Assembly: GCA_049644345.1 (NCBI GenBank)
Contig: JBARRS010000213.1
Span: 1-13,945 of the forward strand
Length of the DNA stretch: 13,945 nucleotides
Direction of reading: 5' to 3'
Source: JBARRS01 sp049644345
GTDB lineage: Bacteria; Actinomycetota; Thermoleophilia; Gaiellales; Gaiellaceae
Part shown: positions 12,147 through 13,945 of the stretch, piece after piece
How the letters are laid out: each line of letters opens with the position of its first letter
Position numbering within the stretch: position 1 is the stretch's first letter
Position numbers and translations under genes: made by a program
Notes under the pieces: generated by a model
Told to the model about the DNA's origin: nothing
What the model saw: the letters and a program-made list of their open reading frames with translations, nothing else
The model's database searches: none

Positions 12147-13027
12147 TGTTCGCGCACGAGTTCATGCGCAACGCGCTCATCGCCGGGAGCTTCGTCGGAC
12201 TCGCCTGCGGCCTCATCGGCTACTTCGTCGTCCTCCGCGCACAGGTGTTCGCCGGCGACGCCCTCAGCCATATCGCCTTCACCGGCGCGCTCGCAGGCGC
12301 CGTGCTCGGCTTCGACATCCTCGCCGGCCTGTTCGCGGCAACCATCGGCGGCGGCATACTCATCGGCGCACTCGGAGACCGCGCGCGCGCCGACGACGTC
12401 ACCATCGGCTCGCTCTTCGCCTGGACGCTCGGCCTCGGCGTCCTCTTCCTCTCCATCTTCACCACCCAAAAGAGCGCCGGCAACGGCACCGCGGGTGTTC
12501 GGGTGCTCTTCGGCTCCATCTTCGGGCTCAGCACCACCGATGTCCGAAGATCGGTCACGCTCGCGGCGATCGCGACAATCCTCCTGCTCGCGATCGCGCG
12601 GCCGCTGCTATTCGCCTCCCTCGATTACGCGGTCGCCGCCGCCCAAGGCGTGCCTGTACGCGCGCTCGGACTCGGCTTCCTCGCACTCCTCGGTCTCGTC
12701 GCCGCAGAGGCAAGCCAAGCCGTCGGCGCGCTGCTACTGCTCGGTCTCCTCGCGGCGCCGGCCGGCGCCGCACAGAGGATCACCGCTCACCCGTACCGCG
12801 GCCTGCTGCTCTCGACTGTCTTCGCGGTCGGCTCGGTCTGGGCCGGTCTCACTCTCAGCTACGTGTTCCCGACCCTCCCGCCCAGCTCGATGATCATCGC
12901 CGCAGCGGTCGGCATCTACACGCTGGCCCTTGCGGCAACAGCGGCCCGCGACCCGCGAGCCTTGTGGCTAAGGCTGGGGACTCTCCACGACTCGGTGGAA
13001 GACGGTCGCGTCAGCGACCACGCGTAG
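12146..13027 (+). CDS. Metal ABC transporter permease, second of two (ZnuB/ABC-3 family)
   Basis: A 293-residue polytopic membrane protein of the ABC-3 family. It starts directly at its first helix (MFAHEFMRNALIAGSFVGL), contains the family word FAGDALSHIAFTGALAG in full, about eight membrane segments, and the ATPase-contact region QGVPVRALGLGFL. It is clearly related to, but well diverged from, the permease just upstream; the aligned words share roughly half their residues. Two adjacent permease genes suggest a heterodimeric channel, as found in some Mn/Zn/Fe ABC-3 importers, or two alternative homodimers. ATG at 12146 shares one base with the previous stop. The last 17 bp overlap tail to tail with the DsbA-like gene on the other strand, so the two transcripts must share or lack a terminator here. 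Confidence 0.93.
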   Translation: MFAHEFMRNALIAGSFVGLACGLIGYFVVLRAQVFAGDALSHIAFTGALAGAVLGFDILAGLFAATIGGGILIGALGDRARADDVTIGSLFAWTLGLGVLFLSIFTTQKSAGNGTAGVRVLFGSIFGLSTTDVRRSVTLAAIATILLLAIARPLLFASLDYAVAAAQGVPVRALGLGFLALLGLVAAEASQAVGALLLLGLLAAPAGAAQRITAHPYRGLLLSTVFAVGSVWAGLTLSYVFPTLPPSSMIIAAAVGIYTLALAATAARDPRALWLRLGTLHDSVEDGRVSDHA

Positions 13028-13577
13028 AGGCCGGCGCCGCAGCTCGCTCCAGGGCGGCGAGCAAGGTCTCGACGTCGTAAGAGTCGTCGTGCCTCGCACC
13101 GTTGATATAGAAGGACGGCGTGCCGTTCACGCCGCTCCGCACACCGCTCATGAAGTCCTCGCGGACGCGCGCGGCGTGGGTGTGCTCGGCCAGTTCTCTG
13201 TCGAACGGCTCGACGTCGAGCCCGAGCTGCTCGGCGTACGTGTGGAGGTCCTGGTCGCGCAGCCGCCTCTGGTTCTCGTAGAGAAGGTCGTGCATCTGCC
13301 AGAACATCCCCTGGACCGCCGCAGCCTCGGCGGCCTCCGCCGCGTGTTCGGCGTGAGGGTGCGAGGTCGTGATCGGGAAGTTCCGAAACACGAACCGCAG
13401 CCTCTCACCCATCTCGGCCTGCACCTCCTTGACGATGGGATAAGCGGCGCCGCAGTACGGACACTCGTAGTCGCCGTACTCGACGAGTGTTACCGCCGCC
13501 TGCGGCGGCCCTTGGATGTGGTCCCGGTCTTCGGCAACCGGCATCGTGAGTGCAGCCTCCCACCGGGTCGTGCTCAC
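13011..13577 (-). CDS. Cytoplasmic DsbA-like thioredoxin-fold protein (CPYC)
   Basis: A 188-residue thioredoxin-fold protein with a DsbA-type helical insertion. The active site is ECPYCG (Cys39 and Cys42), preceded by VTLVEYGDY. The cis-proline loop is NGTPSFYING (Pro154). The central helical part, EHAAEAAEAA to LHTYAEQLGLD, is typical of DsbA/FrnE and Thioredoxin_4 proteins. No signal peptide or membrane anchor is present, so it should act in the cytoplasm, more likely as a reductant or thiol exchanger than as a periplasmic oxidase. GTG at 13575-13577 is a well-supported start: AAGGAGG (13585-13591 on the opposite strand) lies 7 nt upstream, and the GTG overlaps the peroxiredoxin stop as GTGA. 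A plausible job is to recycle that peroxiredoxin. Confidence 0.93.
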   Translation of the reverse strand: MSTTRWEAALTMPVAEDRDHIQGPPQAAVTLVEYGDYECPYCGAAYPIVKEVQAEMGERLRFVFRNFPITTSHPHAEHAAEAAEAAAVQGMFWQMHDLLYENQRRLRDQDLHTYAEQLGLDVEPFDRELAEHTHAARVREDFMSGVRSGVNGTPSFYINGARHDDSYDVETLLAALERAAAPASTRGR

Positions 13578-13945
13578 GAGCCGCCCTCCTTCCCCAGGTT
13601 CTCGAGAGCGTGGAGGATCCCGTCGGCACCGGGGTTCACACCGACGGGGGAAACGTAGCTCCACCGCACGACGCCGTCGCCGTCGATCACGTACAACGCC
13701 CGCTCGCTCGTACCTTCCTTGGCCCGGTAGACCTGATACGCCCGGGCCACCTCTCCCTTGGGCTCGAAGTCGGCGAGCAGGGGGAAATGCAGGTTCCGGT
13801 CCTTCGCGAAGGCCAGATGGGACCAGATCCCGTCCACCGAGATGCCCAGGAGCTCTGCGTTGAACTTCCGGAACTCGGCGAGCAGCTCCTGGTAGAGGGC
13901 CATCTGATCTGAGCAGACCGGGCTCCAGTCCTCCGGGTAGAAGGC
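13574..13945 (-). CDS. Peroxiredoxin (AhpC/TSA family, probably 1-Cys), N-terminus beyond window end
   Basis: The last 123 residues of a thiol peroxidase that reduces hydrogen peroxide or organic hydroperoxides. At the window edge the frame reads AFYPEDWSPVCSDQM, where the cysteine is the peroxidatic one, following the usual FYP word. Further on are LLGISVDGIWSHLAFAKD, FPLLADF and RALYVIDGDGVVRW, all standard peroxiredoxin words. About 40 residues are missing upstream. There is no second cysteine in the visible part, at neither the BCP-like C+5 position nor the C-terminus. A 1-Cys mechanism like AhpE is therefore likely, needing an outside thiol as reductant. The TGA overlaps the start of the DsbA-like CPYC gene by 4 bp, which points to that protein as a functional partner. 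Confidence 0.92.
   Translation of the reverse strand, partial: AFYPEDWSPVCSDQMALYQELLAEFRKFNAELLGISVDGIWSHLAFAKDRNLHFPLLADFEPKGEVARAYQVYRAKEGTSERALYVIDGDGVVRWSYVSPVGVNPGADGILHALENLGKEGGS

Noticed and set aside
1..13945. Mobile element, CRISPR array, tRNA or rRNA gene
   Set aside because: No transposase or integrase motif, no direct-repeat/spacer pattern, and no tRNA or rRNA core sequence was recognised on either strand. No gene-free stretch exceeds about 300 bases.

Overview
The window reads as chromosomal DNA from a high-GC Gram-positive-type bacterium, most likely an actinobacterium of the Thermoleophilia kind (Gaiellales or Solirubrobacterales). This placement is inferred from strong G/C preference at third codon positions, tightly packed genes with 1-8 bp start/stop overlaps, frequent GTG and TTG starts, several starts placed directly after a TAnnnT-like -10 box (leaderless transcripts), and the style of the small proteins. 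No rRNA, tRNA, CRISPR array, insertion sequence or prophage gene is visible. The sequence looks like ordinary core and near-core genome, not a mobile island.

Layout. Positions 1-746 (minus strand) hold a DHFR/RibD-like reductase, cut by the window start, and a 94-residue ABM-like protein. Positions 805-1359 (plus) hold an isochorismatase-family hydrolase. Positions 1366-2473 (minus) hold a coupled pair. One protein joins a YjdI-type Fe-S domain to a CDGSH domain. The other joins a monothiol glutaredoxin/GST-N domain to a YjdJ-type acetyltransferase. An alpha/beta hydrolase (2548-3390, minus) lies upstream of the pair and is divergent from an AlkA-like DNA glycosylase (3521-4165, plus). Two very short overlapping reading frames then lead into a 107-residue alpha+beta protein (4388-4711).

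Positions 4768-8581 (plus) form a protein quality-control and envelope-stress stretch. It contains Lon protease, a HxlR-type winged-helix regulator whose start lies inside the lon 3' end, and a site-2 protease with CBS domains. A DksA/TraR-like protein that has lost all four zinc-finger cysteines follows (8663-8986). A striking set of inverted repeats lies in front of lon.

Positions 8997-13027 are a metal-uptake locus. A Fur/Zur-type repressor on the minus strand diverges from a four-gene ABC importer: lipoprotein, ATPase and two different permeases, each overlapping the next by 1-8 bp. The 78-bp divergent region carries promoter elements and TATCGTT half-sites facing each other, suggesting that the regulator controls both directions. 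The window ends with a minus-strand redox pair (13011-13945): a 1-Cys peroxiredoxin, cut by the window edge, translationally coupled to a cytoplasmic DsbA-like CPYC protein.

The most interesting points are the redox/Fe-S/acetyltransferase double-fusion module at 1366-2473, the chain of tiny coupled frames at 4171-4390, the repeat cluster before lon, and the cysteine-free DksA-like protein.
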